DNA from: Xanthomonas arboricola
Lineage (GTDB): Bacteria; Pseudomonadota; Gammaproteobacteria; Xanthomonadales; Xanthomonadaceae
NCBI RefSeq assembly: GCF_003353015.1
Contig: NZ_QREM01000007.1
Location: forward strand, 134,403 to 198,402
DNA length: 64,000 nt
Direction: 5' to 3'
Shown: positions 42,139-49,547 of the stretch, piece by piece
Numbering within the stretch: position 1 is the stretch's first letter
Layout: each line of letters opens with the position of its first letter
Notes under the pieces: generated by a model
Databases searched by the model: none
Seen by the model: only the letters and a program-made list of their open reading frames with translations
Told to the model about the DNA's origin: nothing
Translations under genes and position numbers: made by a program

Positions 42139-42609
42139 GCAGCCAATGCTCCGTGCAGGCCTGATCGCCTGCCTGCGCTACTTGGCGCGCGGTGCATAGA
42201 CGCGCAGGCGCTGCGGCAGGCAATGCTCTGCCAAAGCCCTACTCAAACTCATGGAAGGCTGTCGGAAACTGCTGCTATTCCGACTGTTCGGCGGCCAAGT
42301 ACGGCGCTACCCGAACTAAGAACGGCTTATTCCCGCCATCTCGCAGAAGCTTGCCGAAGTTATGTCAGTTTGAACGTAACAGTCTGGTGGTGCGCCTTAT
42401 ATGCACAGGTACTTCCGCAGGTGGATTAACGCCTGGCGCCCTGTATCCAAGTCCTATTGCCCCGCACTGGCTGCCACGCTCACCCATGACCAGGCGCGGC
42501 AGCCGTTGCTTGAGCCGTGTCGCAGTGATCGTTTGGCCGACTGCTGTTGCACACCGCCCCTTAAATATCTACCGAAAAATCACCAGGTCTTGGACAGCAT
42601 CGCTTTGGC
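42139..42609. other. Left flank of the IetAS-like island
   Basis: Between the GST stop and the protease stop, base composition falls from the high-GC core to more mixed sequence. Short open frames exist but none has a family signature or ribosome site. It may contain decayed mobile DNA; no terminal inverted repeats or transposase were recognised. Confidence 0.4.
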
Positions 42610-45147
42610 CTAAGTAGCCACAATTGTTGCAATTTCTGCCTCAATCGCTAGTTGCATCGCGCTATAAAGATCTATGTCTACTGATAGTTCAGGAGAAGTG
42701 ACGGAAACAATTAAAGAATATTTGGCGCTGCGGTTAAATCTCTCGTGGGACTCTCTCGTTTTCCACCATCCGCCCACCGGGTAAACCGCAAGATGCTTTG
42801 AGCCTGCTAGAGAAGCAGCACTGCAAGTGAGCCTGTCGTGGTGTAGCGACCCTCTAAACCTTTTCTTTTCACCCAAAGCCCATCCCTGTGAACCGATTAT
42901 CTTCGGATCTTCCTCTTCTCCTTGACTGGCAGCCTTATTAATTCTTGCGAGAAAGCTCGGTAGAGATTCGGCGCTCTTCTGGAGAGAAAAGCGTAATCCA
43001 TGAGACGCATATGAAAATCTATTGTTTCTTCCCCGCTCACCTGGATTGGGTTCTATGAAATAAGATAGTGTGACCCGAAGTTCCACATCTTTGTCAAGCA
43101 AGGCGCCAAGCGCATCAGGCCATGGCAGTTTATGGAGTCGCATCTCATGTGATGTAACTCCACCCCCTGAGGTCTTTCCATTAACTACTTTCTTAGCCTT
43201 GCGCGAAAATGGCGTGAGCTCACTTTCTGCTATTAGCGTAACTGAATTTGAGTCGCTATGCAGTGCGATCTCTAAGTTTGGCTCACCCCACCCACAGTGT
43301 CTAAGCCGATTTTCGACAGCTTCATGCGAGGCCCCAGGAAATTGATTCAATAGAGAATCATTCCATTCAGCGCTGTGAACAATTATCCCCCGAATTGTCT
43401 CGGCCCGAAAATTTTTATATTGAGCCTGTAGTTTAGCTGCGAAACCCGAAGCCAAAGCACATGCTGCACTCGTCGCCTCTGTAGTTGAAAAATGGGAAGC
43501 TGTAGGCTTGTGGGATGTAGTGAGCAGGCTCAGGCTATCGAAACGACTAGCAAAGTCACCATCGAGCCCCATGTTTCCGCCTTCAAACACTACATCAGGC
43601 TTAAACGGCAACTCCCTGTCCCAGGGTCGTGACGTAGTGCTAAAAGGACTAAGTCCGCCAGGGCTAGCTATAGGGGAATAATGTGCCGCATCCTCTTCAG
43701 TGATAGAGGTCTTATGAGTTATTGCCCCGACCGTTAAGGCGTTCCAAGATTGTGCCGGATCTTCGATTCCACTTGAGCTATTTAATGAATGGTAGCAAGT
43801 AGACGTTCGAGCCTGAATGTTTCCACCACTCAGTATCATTAAGCGAGGCGTGGATCCATCATTGGCCCAATCGGACGTTATGGCGTCTATTTCAGAAGAC
43901 CAAGCTGTAGGCTTTCCTAAATAAGTACTAGCTGTGGACGTTATAGCTAATGAAAATATGCGTGTTCTAAAGGGGTGTCTAATCTCAGGAAGAGCTACTG
44001 CTTGAGATGTGGCATAACCATAATGTTCATGATAATCGGAAGAGTTATCGGGCAGGATTTTAACTGATTCAATCCTATATGGTATATCAATGGGTAATCT
44101 AGAGCTTAGTGAGTCTGTTAAATCACCCCACGCAATAATCCCACATTGTTCAGTGCCGTGCCCGGCTTCATCTTGAGTCGACCAAGAAGGCACTAAACAG
44201 TGACTATCAAAGTCTGAGATGAGGCTTCTGAGTAGTGGGTGTGCATACGCGCATCCCGTATCAAGCACGCATACGTAAGGTGGATTGAGCCTGTAATCCC
44301 TAAAGGTAGCTCTAGATAGAAGCTCATCTGTCCAATGCCGCTGTTCCTGCGGGTTTTGATGCATAAAAAAGTCTGCTGTTTCAGGAGCTAGTCGCAGTTC
44401 AGCGATTTGTCCGAGCAGATCTAATGAGCCTTTTAGTTGCGAAATGGATCCACTAATTTGAATGACTGCTCTTTCTGGAAAGAAAAGAGTTTTCTCCGCT
44501 ACCGATATGCCAATCAAGGTAGCAACCGCTCGGAAACGATCGACTCTGCCTTTGAGAGTTTCTGTCGATTGTTTGCCTCTTTTGCGTAAGTGTGGAGATC
44601 CAATCCAAACTTCGAATTTACATTCAGAATTTTCGTCAGGTATCAATGTGGACCCTGTCCAGAGATCCTCAATTACCGCTGCACGAATTTCACGAATTGA
44701 GTCAATTAATTTCTGGCCGTCCCTCGATTCTCCTGTGGCAGTTTTTTTGAAAGAAAGATAGTCTGTTATTTTTCTTTCAAAAACTGCCAATTTACCCTCC
44801 GGTATCCAGGCAATCGCGTATTCCTCACCACCTTCATCCTGAACGCACAACAGTTCAATGCCGTCGCTGCTTCTATCAAAAGATTCAGCTGCAAGTTCGA
44901 TATTGGGAAAACTAGAAAATCTGACAATAAGGCCAAAGCCAGCATCCCAGCCGGAACTTTCTTGACTAAATTTAGCATCATCCAGTGCCGCTGATACGCT
45001 AGCGAGATCGCCTCGCAACTTTCCAGCGTGTCGCTGTCGATCTTGTGGCGGTACTGATTTTTTCTCTCCTCCAGTCTTCGGGACGAATGCTGGCGCCGTG
45101 CTCAGCTGAGGAGGCAACTTAATATGCGGCCTTGGATTTTTAGGCAT
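42610..45147 (-). CDS. ietS: Subtilisin-like S8 serine protease, IetS-like
   Basis: An 845-residue protein with an S8 peptidase domain in its middle. The triad is visible: D296 in CVLDTG, H330 in GHGTEQ and S560 in TSAACALASG. The ~290 residues before it have no known domain, and ~280 follow, partly beta-rich. There is no signal peptide, so it acts in the cytoplasm, unlike most subtilases. It follows the AAA ATPase gene after 15 bases. The pair matches IetA/IetS: first a plasmid-stability toxin-antitoxin of the Agrobacterium Ti plasmid (protease toxic, ATPase protective), later an anti-phage system. The DNA is clearly AT-richer than its neighbours. Confidence 0.88.
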   Translation of the reverse strand: MPKNPRPHIKLPPQLSTAPAFVPKTGGEKKSVPPQDRQRHAGKLRGDLASVSAALDDAKFSQESSGWDAGFGLIVRFSSFPNIELAAESFDRSSDGIELLCVQDEGGEEYAIAWIPEGKLAVFERKITDYLSFKKTATGESRDGQKLIDSIREIRAAVIEDLWTGSTLIPDENSECKFEVWIGSPHLRKRGKQSTETLKGRVDRFRAVATLIGISVAEKTLFFPERAVIQISGSISQLKGSLDLLGQIAELRLAPETADFFMHQNPQEQRHWTDELLSRATFRDYRLNPPYVCVLDTGCAYAHPLLRSLISDFDSHCLVPSWSTQDEAGHGTEQCGIIAWGDLTDSLSSRLPIDIPYRIESVKILPDNSSDYHEHYGYATSQAVALPEIRHPFRTRIFSLAITSTASTYLGKPTAWSSEIDAITSDWANDGSTPRLMILSGGNIQARTSTCYHSLNSSSGIEDPAQSWNALTVGAITHKTSITEEDAAHYSPIASPGGLSPFSTTSRPWDRELPFKPDVVFEGGNMGLDGDFASRFDSLSLLTTSHKPTASHFSTTEATSAACALASGFAAKLQAQYKNFRAETIRGIIVHSAEWNDSLLNQFPGASHEAVENRLRHCGWGEPNLEIALHSDSNSVTLIAESELTPFSRKAKKVVNGKTSGGGVTSHEMRLHKLPWPDALGALLDKDVELRVTLSYFIEPNPGERGRNNRFSYASHGLRFSLQKSAESLPSFLARINKAASQGEEEDPKIIGSQGWALGEKKRFRGSLHHDRLTCSAASLAGSKHLAVYPVGGWWKTRESHERFNRSAKYSLIVSVTSPELSVDIDLYSAMQLAIEAEIATIVAT

Positions 45148-45162
45148 TCCCTGCTCACGTTT

Positions 45163-46143
45163 TTAAAGGCGTGTCCATACCGAATGCATCGCATGTCTTT
45201 CGGCGATCATTGCGCCGATAGTCTTTGCTTGCACCTTCTTTTCGTTAGAAATCAAAGTTTCTTTTATTGCATCATCAGCTGCACGTACGATTTCTGCATA
45301 GCTAAGTCCTTCAGCCTGTGAGGCTAGGTTTGCCCAGCTTGTTCTTTGTGGAGTGAGCCCGTTAAGCCTGTTTTTTAATAGGCTAGATATTTGGGATGTG
45401 TCAGGTAACTCATAGCTAAGAATGTCGTCGAACCGACGCAGGAGCGCATGGTCTAATATATTCGGATGATTAGTTGCAGCTAATATTAGACTTGAAGACG
45501 TATCTTGCTCTAGCATCTGAAGAAAACTATTTAGTATTCTGCGGGCTTCCCCTACATCGTTTTCGTTGCTACGCTGTGAGCCGATAGCATCAAACTCGTC
45601 AAAAAAGTAGACGCCCCGAGTCGCTTCAATTGCCTCGAAGACTTGTCGTAATCTAGTAGCGGTCTCGCCTAGAAATTTAGTGATTAATGCATCTAATCGT
45701 ATGGTAAGAAGCGGGATCCCGAGTTCGCCAGCAAGAGCACTCGCCGTTAGTGTTTTACCGGTACCTGGAGGGCCCACCAGAAGAAGCTTCCTTCTTGCAG
45801 ATAGGCCGTGCGCCGAAATCTTCGTTACGTACCTTTGCTCTTTTATGACACGCTGAAGCTGACTCGAAAGCCGTGCACTAGCAACTAGGTCCGTTACTCT
45901 TGTGTTCGGATACGAAGCTTGTAGTAAAGCTGCAAGCTCTCCGCGGGGTTGATGGAGTGGAGTTGCACGGGCTGGCTTACGAGAGCGTGCACTGTCTACT
46001 AGATGCTTAATGTCTTCAGCTGCTTTGAAATGGCCACGCTTCGCTTCAGCGGCAGCGAGTTGAAGAGCGACTGCTAAAAAATGTTCGTCATCGCCATCGC
46101 GATACGATTTTACAAGCGCCTTGATCTGGTCGGCGTTGGACAT
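45163..46143 (-). CDS. ietA: AAA ATPase, IetA-like
   Basis: A 326-residue AAA+ ATPase. Walker A is GPPGTGKT (124-131), Walker B is FFDEFD (D182-E183), sensor 1 is ATN (N225) and the arginine fingers are in LLRRFD (R236-R237). The first ~85 residues are a helical domain rich in Ala, Lys and His; the end is the small AAA lid. It is first in a two-gene operon with the cytosolic subtilisin-like protease. In IetAS the ATPase restrains or directs the protease. No strong ribosome site precedes the ATG at 46143. AT-rich composition marks it as acquired. Confidence 0.9.
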   Translation of the reverse strand: MSNADQIKALVKSYRDGDDEHFLAVALQLAAAEAKRGHFKAAEDIKHLVDSARSRKPARATPLHQPRGELAALLQASYPNTRVTDLVASARLSSQLQRVIKEQRYVTKISAHGLSARRKLLLVGPPGTGKTLTASALAGELGIPLLTIRLDALITKFLGETATRLRQVFEAIEATRGVYFFDEFDAIGSQRSNENDVGEARRILNSFLQMLEQDTSSSLILAATNHPNILDHALLRRFDDILSYELPDTSQISSLLKNRLNGLTPQRTSWANLASQAEGLSYAEIVRAADDAIKETLISNEKKVQAKTIGAMIAERHAMHSVWTRL

Positions 46144-46370
46144 TACATGTGGTGTCCGTAGTTAAGCAGCTATCGCTCAGTGCAAGCCAACCACTCAGCT
46201 GGCCCGCTCAGCTTAAGGCCCAATGACCGCATGAGCAATCAGTGCGTTGATCGGCCGGTCGGGCCGAAAGCCGACCGCCATACGTATTAGGCTAAGGTGG
46301 TTCAGTCAGCTCCCAATGGAGTGGCGTATCTCAGACGTGTGCCGACCCCTATGCGCGGAGAAGAATGCCA

Positions 46371-46592
46371 CTATGACTCGCCGCCCAGATCGTTGAGCAC
46401 GTCATCTAGTCGTTCAGCTAGGTGCTGCAGGCAGTGCGCCCATTGCTGCAATGGAATGGCTGGCATGCCCATGGCGCCTTCGTCACGGGCGCGCGGTGCG
46501 GCCAGGGTGGCGAGCAGGCGTAGTTGGTCGCGTACGCGGAGCAGGTGGTATTGCGTGCCTTCGGACATCCAGTAGCCGGGTTCGTCGTGCAT
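46371..46592 (-). CDS. Small orphan protein, probably XAC0095-like family
   Basis: A 73-residue protein starting MHDEPGYWMSEGTQYHLL. AAGGAG lies about 7 bases before the ATG at 46592. The sequence (VRDQLRLLATLAAPRARDE, then WAHCLQHLAERLDDVL) predicts two amphipathic helices. It resembles a group of small Xanthomonas proteins that I recall as the XAC0095-like family; this is memory of the pattern, not a search. The function is unknown. It diverges from the SymE-like gene, and both have the same duplicated leader sequence, so the two are probably controlled alike. Confidence 0.7.
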   Translation of the reverse strand: MHDEPGYWMSEGTQYHLLRVRDQLRLLATLAAPRARDEGAMGMPAIPLQQWAHCLQHLAERLDDVLNDLGGES

Positions 46593-46618
46593 TCCGCTCT
46601 CCTTGCCATGAGGCAGCT

Positions 46619-46666
46619 CCCGCTGCACAACGCAGCGGGATGCCGGGAGGCTAGAAACCGCAGACA
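46619..46666 (-). promoter_or_regulatory. Leader element B, copy 1 (orphan gene)
   Basis: On the minus strand, CTGTCTGCGGTTTCTAGCC is followed by a stem CCCGCTGC / GCAGCGGG with a 5-base loop (46619-46639), ending 26 bases before the orphan ATG. It matches copy 2 at 47129-47177 at most positions, in inverted orientation. Substitutions in the stem are compensatory. Confidence 0.75.
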
Positions 46667-46750
46667 GCCGGCGGGCTTATTCCCCTTGCGGGTGTTGTAT
46701 TCGCCGCCCTCCCGGCGTAGGAACGCCGAGCAGTGCCAGGCCAGATGGCC

Positions 46751-46819
46751 GAGCACAAAAAACCCACCAATTCTCGGAGGTGGGTACCGCTGTCTGTGTG
46801 GAGTTTCTAGGCTCCGAGC
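46751..46819 (-). promoter_or_regulatory. Leader element A with terminator hairpin, copy 1
   Basis: On the minus strand: GGAGCCTAGAAACTCC, then GCGGTACCCACC, a hairpin (ACCCACC / GGTGGGT, 46762-46768 with 46779-46785) and six T. A possible -35, TTGACC, lies at 46846-46851. It is a near-identical inverted copy of 46977-47040. It is either the end of a small RNA or a leader attenuator for the orphan gene. Confidence 0.75.
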
Positions 46820-46976
46820 GGAAGTGTGCGTGCGGCGGTGAGTTGGGTCAAGTTGAAGCGATGTCCGGTGCCCACATGTGCGGCTTTGCACGTAATCTTT
46901 TCAAATGGACGCGCGGCGGCAATGACGCACTAGTTATCAGTTGACACATCGCCAAACAGGTAGCAATCTCGGTTGC

Positions 46977-47040
46977 AAGGAGCCTAGAAACTCCTCAGGC
47001 AGCGGTACCCACCTCCGTCAAACCGGTGGGTTTTTTGTGC
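46977..47040 (+). promoter_or_regulatory. Leader element A with terminator hairpin, copy 2
   Basis: On the plus strand: GGAGCCTAGAAACTCC, then GCGGTACCCACC, a hairpin (47007-47013 with 47025-47031) and six T. A consensus -35, TTGACA, lies at 46941-46946, about 38 bases before the box. The element ends about 160 bases before the SymE-like ATG, so it is either a separate short RNA or an attenuator in the symE leader. Confidence 0.75.
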
Positions 47041-47128
47041 CTGGATTTTTTGTACGAGTGCAGCCGACGCGAATGCCTATGTCGGAGTGCAGCTAATACA
47101 AAGCTGTTTGGGAAAACAATTCTGAAGT

Positions 47129-47177
47129 CTGTCTGTGGTTTCTAGCCTCCCGACATCCCGTTGCGTCGTGCGACGGG
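47129..47177 (+). promoter_or_regulatory. Leader element B, copy 2 (symE)
   Basis: CTGTCTGTGGTTTCTAGCC is followed by a stem CCCGTTGC / GCGACGGG (47157-47164 with 47170-47177, 5-base loop), ending 26 bases before the SymE-like ATG. Against copy 1, the fifth stem pair changes from C-G to T-A and the sixth from T-A to T-G, so pairing is kept. Confidence 0.78.
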
Positions 47178-47203
47178 GCCTGTTCGTCAAGGAGGGCTTT
47201 GCC

Positions 47204-47557
47204 ATGCGTCGATCCTCATCCCGCCCCGCGTCTGCGCGCAAGCGCGCCACGGTGCCGCCGCCTACCGAAGTCGTCTGGCGCTCGCTGGATCCCTCGATCC
47301 CGCCGCGGCGCTACCTCGAGCGCACGCCCATCCCCGAACCCCGCGCCGAACCTCGCACACCACGGCGCCCCGGCCGCCCGCGTGCGCCGCAGCAGTGCAC
47401 TGTCGGCTATGGGTACTATCCCGACAGTCACCAGCGCATTCCCACCCTGCGCCTGCGCGGCCGCTGGCTGGAACAATTGGGCTTTGCCATCGGCAGCAAG
47501 CTGCACATCCGCCAGCGCGATGGCGAACTGGTCATCAGCCTTGTAGACCCATATTGA
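47204..47557 (+). CDS. symE: SymE-family toxin-like protein
   Basis: 117 residues. The C-terminal half matches the SymE toxin family (PF08845): CTVGYGYYPDSHQRIPTLRL, then RGRWLEQLGFAIGSKLHI and a closing GELVISLV, an AbrB-like fold. The first ~55 residues are a basic, Pro/Arg-rich extension. E. coli SymE is a type I toxin held by the antisense RNA SymR, and it affects nucleic acids. AAGGAGG precedes the ATG at 47204. The leader holds the duplicated elements; an antisense RNA over the start region was not identified. The downstream sigma-factor gene follows after 57 bases. Confidence 0.88.
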   Translation: MRRSSSRPASARKRATVPPPTEVVWRSLDPSIPPRRYLERTPIPEPRAEPRTPRRPGRPRAPQQCTVGYGYYPDSHQRIPTLRLRGRWLEQLGFAIGSKLHIRQRDGELVISLVDPY

Positions 47558-47614
47558 TCACGCCGCAGCGCATGCGCGCACCGCATGCGCCCGGCCCGTT
47601 GCTGGAGACGTCGC

Positions 47615-48355
47615 ATGATGAGTGAGGGCATGACCGGCGTGTCGCATGCAGACCGCCACGGTGTCATCAGCCAGGCGGTCGCGGCGCGCATGCACGCCGC
47701 AAGCGCGGTGCCGGTTGAGCGCTACGGCAGCCGCCCGTGGCACCACCGCAGCGCCTGTGCCGTGCGCGAGCTGCCGGCCCGCGCGCCCGCGGCGGGTCTC
47801 TACGCGCTTGGCCGCGTCACCACGCGCTGGCAGGTGCGCGAGGAGCGCGCGCCGCCCAGGGAACGCTTCGACCAGGCCGTGGTGCAGCTGCAGGCGGAGC
47901 TGCTCACCTACATGCGGCGGCGCCTGCGCGACCCGCACACCGCCGCCGACCTTGCCCAGGAAACGCTGCTGCGCCTGCTGGCCTACCGCAACACGCCAGG
48001 CATCCACAGCTACAAGCTGCTGCTGTACCGCATTGCCCACAACGTGGTGCTGGAGCACTGGCGCACGCGCCACCGCAGGCACGCCGCCCGCCACGTGCCG
48101 CTGGAGGACAGCGAACCGCTCGCCGCCGCCGGCACGGCGGTGGACCAGCTGGTGGACGCCCGCCGCACCCTGCAGCACCTGCACACCCACACGCTGCCCG
48201 CGCTGCCGCGCAAATGCCGCCAGGCCTTCATGCTCAACCGCTTCGACGGCCTCACCTACCCGCAAGTCGCCGCGGTCATGGGCATCTCGGTCAAGATGGT
48301 GGAAAAACACATCAGCCGCGCCCTGGCCGCCTGCCGCGCGGCGGTGGGTGAGTAA
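47615..48355 (+). CDS. ECF RNA polymerase sigma factor with long N-terminal extension
   Basis: A 246-residue ECF sigma factor. Region 2 reads FDQAVVQLQAELLTYMRRRLRD and AADLAQETLLRLLAY; region 4 reads LPRKCRQAFMLNRFDGLTYPQVAAVMGIS, then VEKHISRALAAC, close to FecI types. The sigma part starts near residue 85; before it is an unusual Ala/His/Arg-rich stretch. The ATG at 47615 has GGAG 8 bases upstream; an internal start is possible. No FecR-like anti-sigma or TonB receptor gene is adjacent, so the signal is unknown. Confidence 0.85.
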   Translation: MMSEGMTGVSHADRHGVISQAVAARMHAASAVPVERYGSRPWHHRSACAVRELPARAPAAGLYALGRVTTRWQVREERAPPRERFDQAVVQLQAELLTYMRRRLRDPHTAADLAQETLLRLLAYRNTPGIHSYKLLLYRIAHNVVLEHWRTRHRRHAARHVPLEDSEPLAAAGTAVDQLVDARRTLQHLHTHTLPALPRKCRQAFMLNRFDGLTYPQVAAVMGISVKMVEKHISRALAACRAAVGE

Positions 48356-48476
48356 TGCATCGAGCTGGCTGTCGGTGCATCACGGGCAGCCGGGCAGCTG
48401 CATCAGGTAGTGGCACCTTCCGCAACCCTCCGCGTCGGCGCCATTGCTCGTTGGTGGAAGCACGGCGTTCCTTCGT

Positions 48477-48923
48477 CTATCCGCCCTGGCACCGCTGCCA
48501 CCCACCCGCAGCGGCCGACACCTGCTCCCATCCATTGTGCAGCCGCTTCATCGCCTGCCCGCCCACGCACGCATCGCCCAGCTGCCTGGCCTCTGCCGTG
48601 CCCAGGCCGGGCAGCGCGATGACGGAATCCGACGGCGCAGGCCGCCCTTGCCGATGCGCCTCGTTGCGCAGGGTCATGTTCTCGATGCCCTGGCAGTAAC
48701 GCACCATGCCCGGGTGCGGATGCGCGCGGTACTGCTCGCAATTGAAGGGCGTGGTGTCGCGCGCCATGGCGTTGTACGGCTGCCGCGCTGGCGGGATGTA
48801 CGTGCTCGTCGCCTTGCCCGTGGCTGAGCGCATGTGCTGCGCCAAGACGCCTTGTCCGCACGCAAGCGCGCACAGCGTTGTCAGTGCCAGCGCCACACGG
48901 CGCGCGATGGTGATCCTGTCCAT
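48477..48923 (-). CDS. Secreted protein of unknown function
   Basis: A 148-residue predicted exported protein. A signal peptide (VALALTTLCALACGQGVLA) ends near residue 28. The mature part has the motifs YIPPARQPYNAMARDTTPF, NCEQYRAHPHPGMVRYCQGIEN and GDACVGGQAMKRLHNGW. The paired cysteines (NCEQY with YCQGIE, and DAC later) suggest a disulfide-bonded small domain. An AGGGGG run precedes the ATG at 48923. No family is recognised. Confidence 0.75.
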   Translation of the reverse strand: MDRITIARRVALALTTLCALACGQGVLAQHMRSATGKATSTYIPPARQPYNAMARDTTPFNCEQYRAHPHPGMVRYCQGIENMTLRNEAHRQGRPAPSDSVIALPGLGTAEARQLGDACVGGQAMKRLHNGWEQVSAAAGGWQRCQGG

Positions 48924-49014
48924 GGTGTCCCCCCTGTGAGCAGGCATGCTGGCCCATGCGCCGGGGGCCTAGGTCGTGAGCCGGCCTGTTCTGGCCATAC
49001 CGCAGGCTAGAACG

Positions 49015-49043
49015 CCAACGCCCCGATCATGTCGGGGCGTTGG
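49015..49043. terminator. Strong hairpin between CsbD and the secreted-protein gene
   Basis: A perfect 12-bp stem (CCAACGCCCCGA with TCGGGGCGTTGG) has a 5-base loop. No long T run follows on either strand. It lies about 150 bases downstream of the CsbD stop on the minus strand and upstream of the next minus-strand gene. Confidence 0.6.
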
Positions 49044-49190
49044 TGCGATCTCTCGCCGAAGTGGGCGTTGCCGTCTGCGCGGTGGTGCGTTGCCGCTGAC
49101 GGCCAGTCACTGCTCCGGCCCGGCGGGTGTGCTGCCCGCCGGCACTGCCATCGACGTTGACGCCTTCGATTGGCTTGATTGGAAGCCGAC

Positions 49191-49370
49191 TTACTTGGAA
49201 GCGTCGCGCACTTTGTCGGCGACCTGGCCGGCCTTGTTCTGCACCTTGCCGACATTCTTCTCGGCGGCGCCTTCCAGCTCGGTGCTCTTGTCGCCGGTGA
49301 CACGGCCGACGGTTTCCTTGATCGCGCCCTTGACCTGCTTGGCGGCGCCTTCGATACGGTTCTTGTCCAT
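49191..49370 (-). CDS. CsbD-family stress protein
   Basis: A 59-residue hydrophilic protein, MDKNRIEGAAKQVKGAIKE then VTGDKSTELEGAAEKNVGKV, ending KVRDASK. This is a complete match to the CsbD/YjbJ family (PF05532) layout. The ATG at 49370 follows AGAGG. CsbD-like proteins are abundant under general stress and stationary phase; the molecular role is unknown. The divergent neighbour is the hybrid histidine kinase. Confidence 0.95.
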   Translation of the reverse strand: MDKNRIEGAAKQVKGAIKETVGRVTGDKSTELEGAAEKNVGKVQNKAGQVADKVRDASK

Positions 49371-49547
49371 GGTGTGCCTCTTACGGTTGGGGTTGGTGCG
49401 GACCAGTCTGGACCCGGTTGGTGTGAGTGCGACGTGGGCGCGCCGTCATCCGCGCGTCAGTGCGCAGCGGCTGCGCTGGCGCGTGTGCGGCAGCCCGGCG
49501 AGGGCGCGGGGCGTTGTGCACGTGTTGTTGAGACCGCTGCCTGCACA

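Noticed and set aside
42139..47134. Prophage or integrative element carrying the IetAS-like genes
   Set aside because: No integrase, transposase, phage structural gene, tRNA target or matching att repeats were seen; only base composition suggests transfer.
46593..47203. CRISPR array or insertion-sequence terminal repeats
   Set aside because: The repeats occur as two mirrored pairs with terminators, not as a spaced array, and there is no transposase between them.
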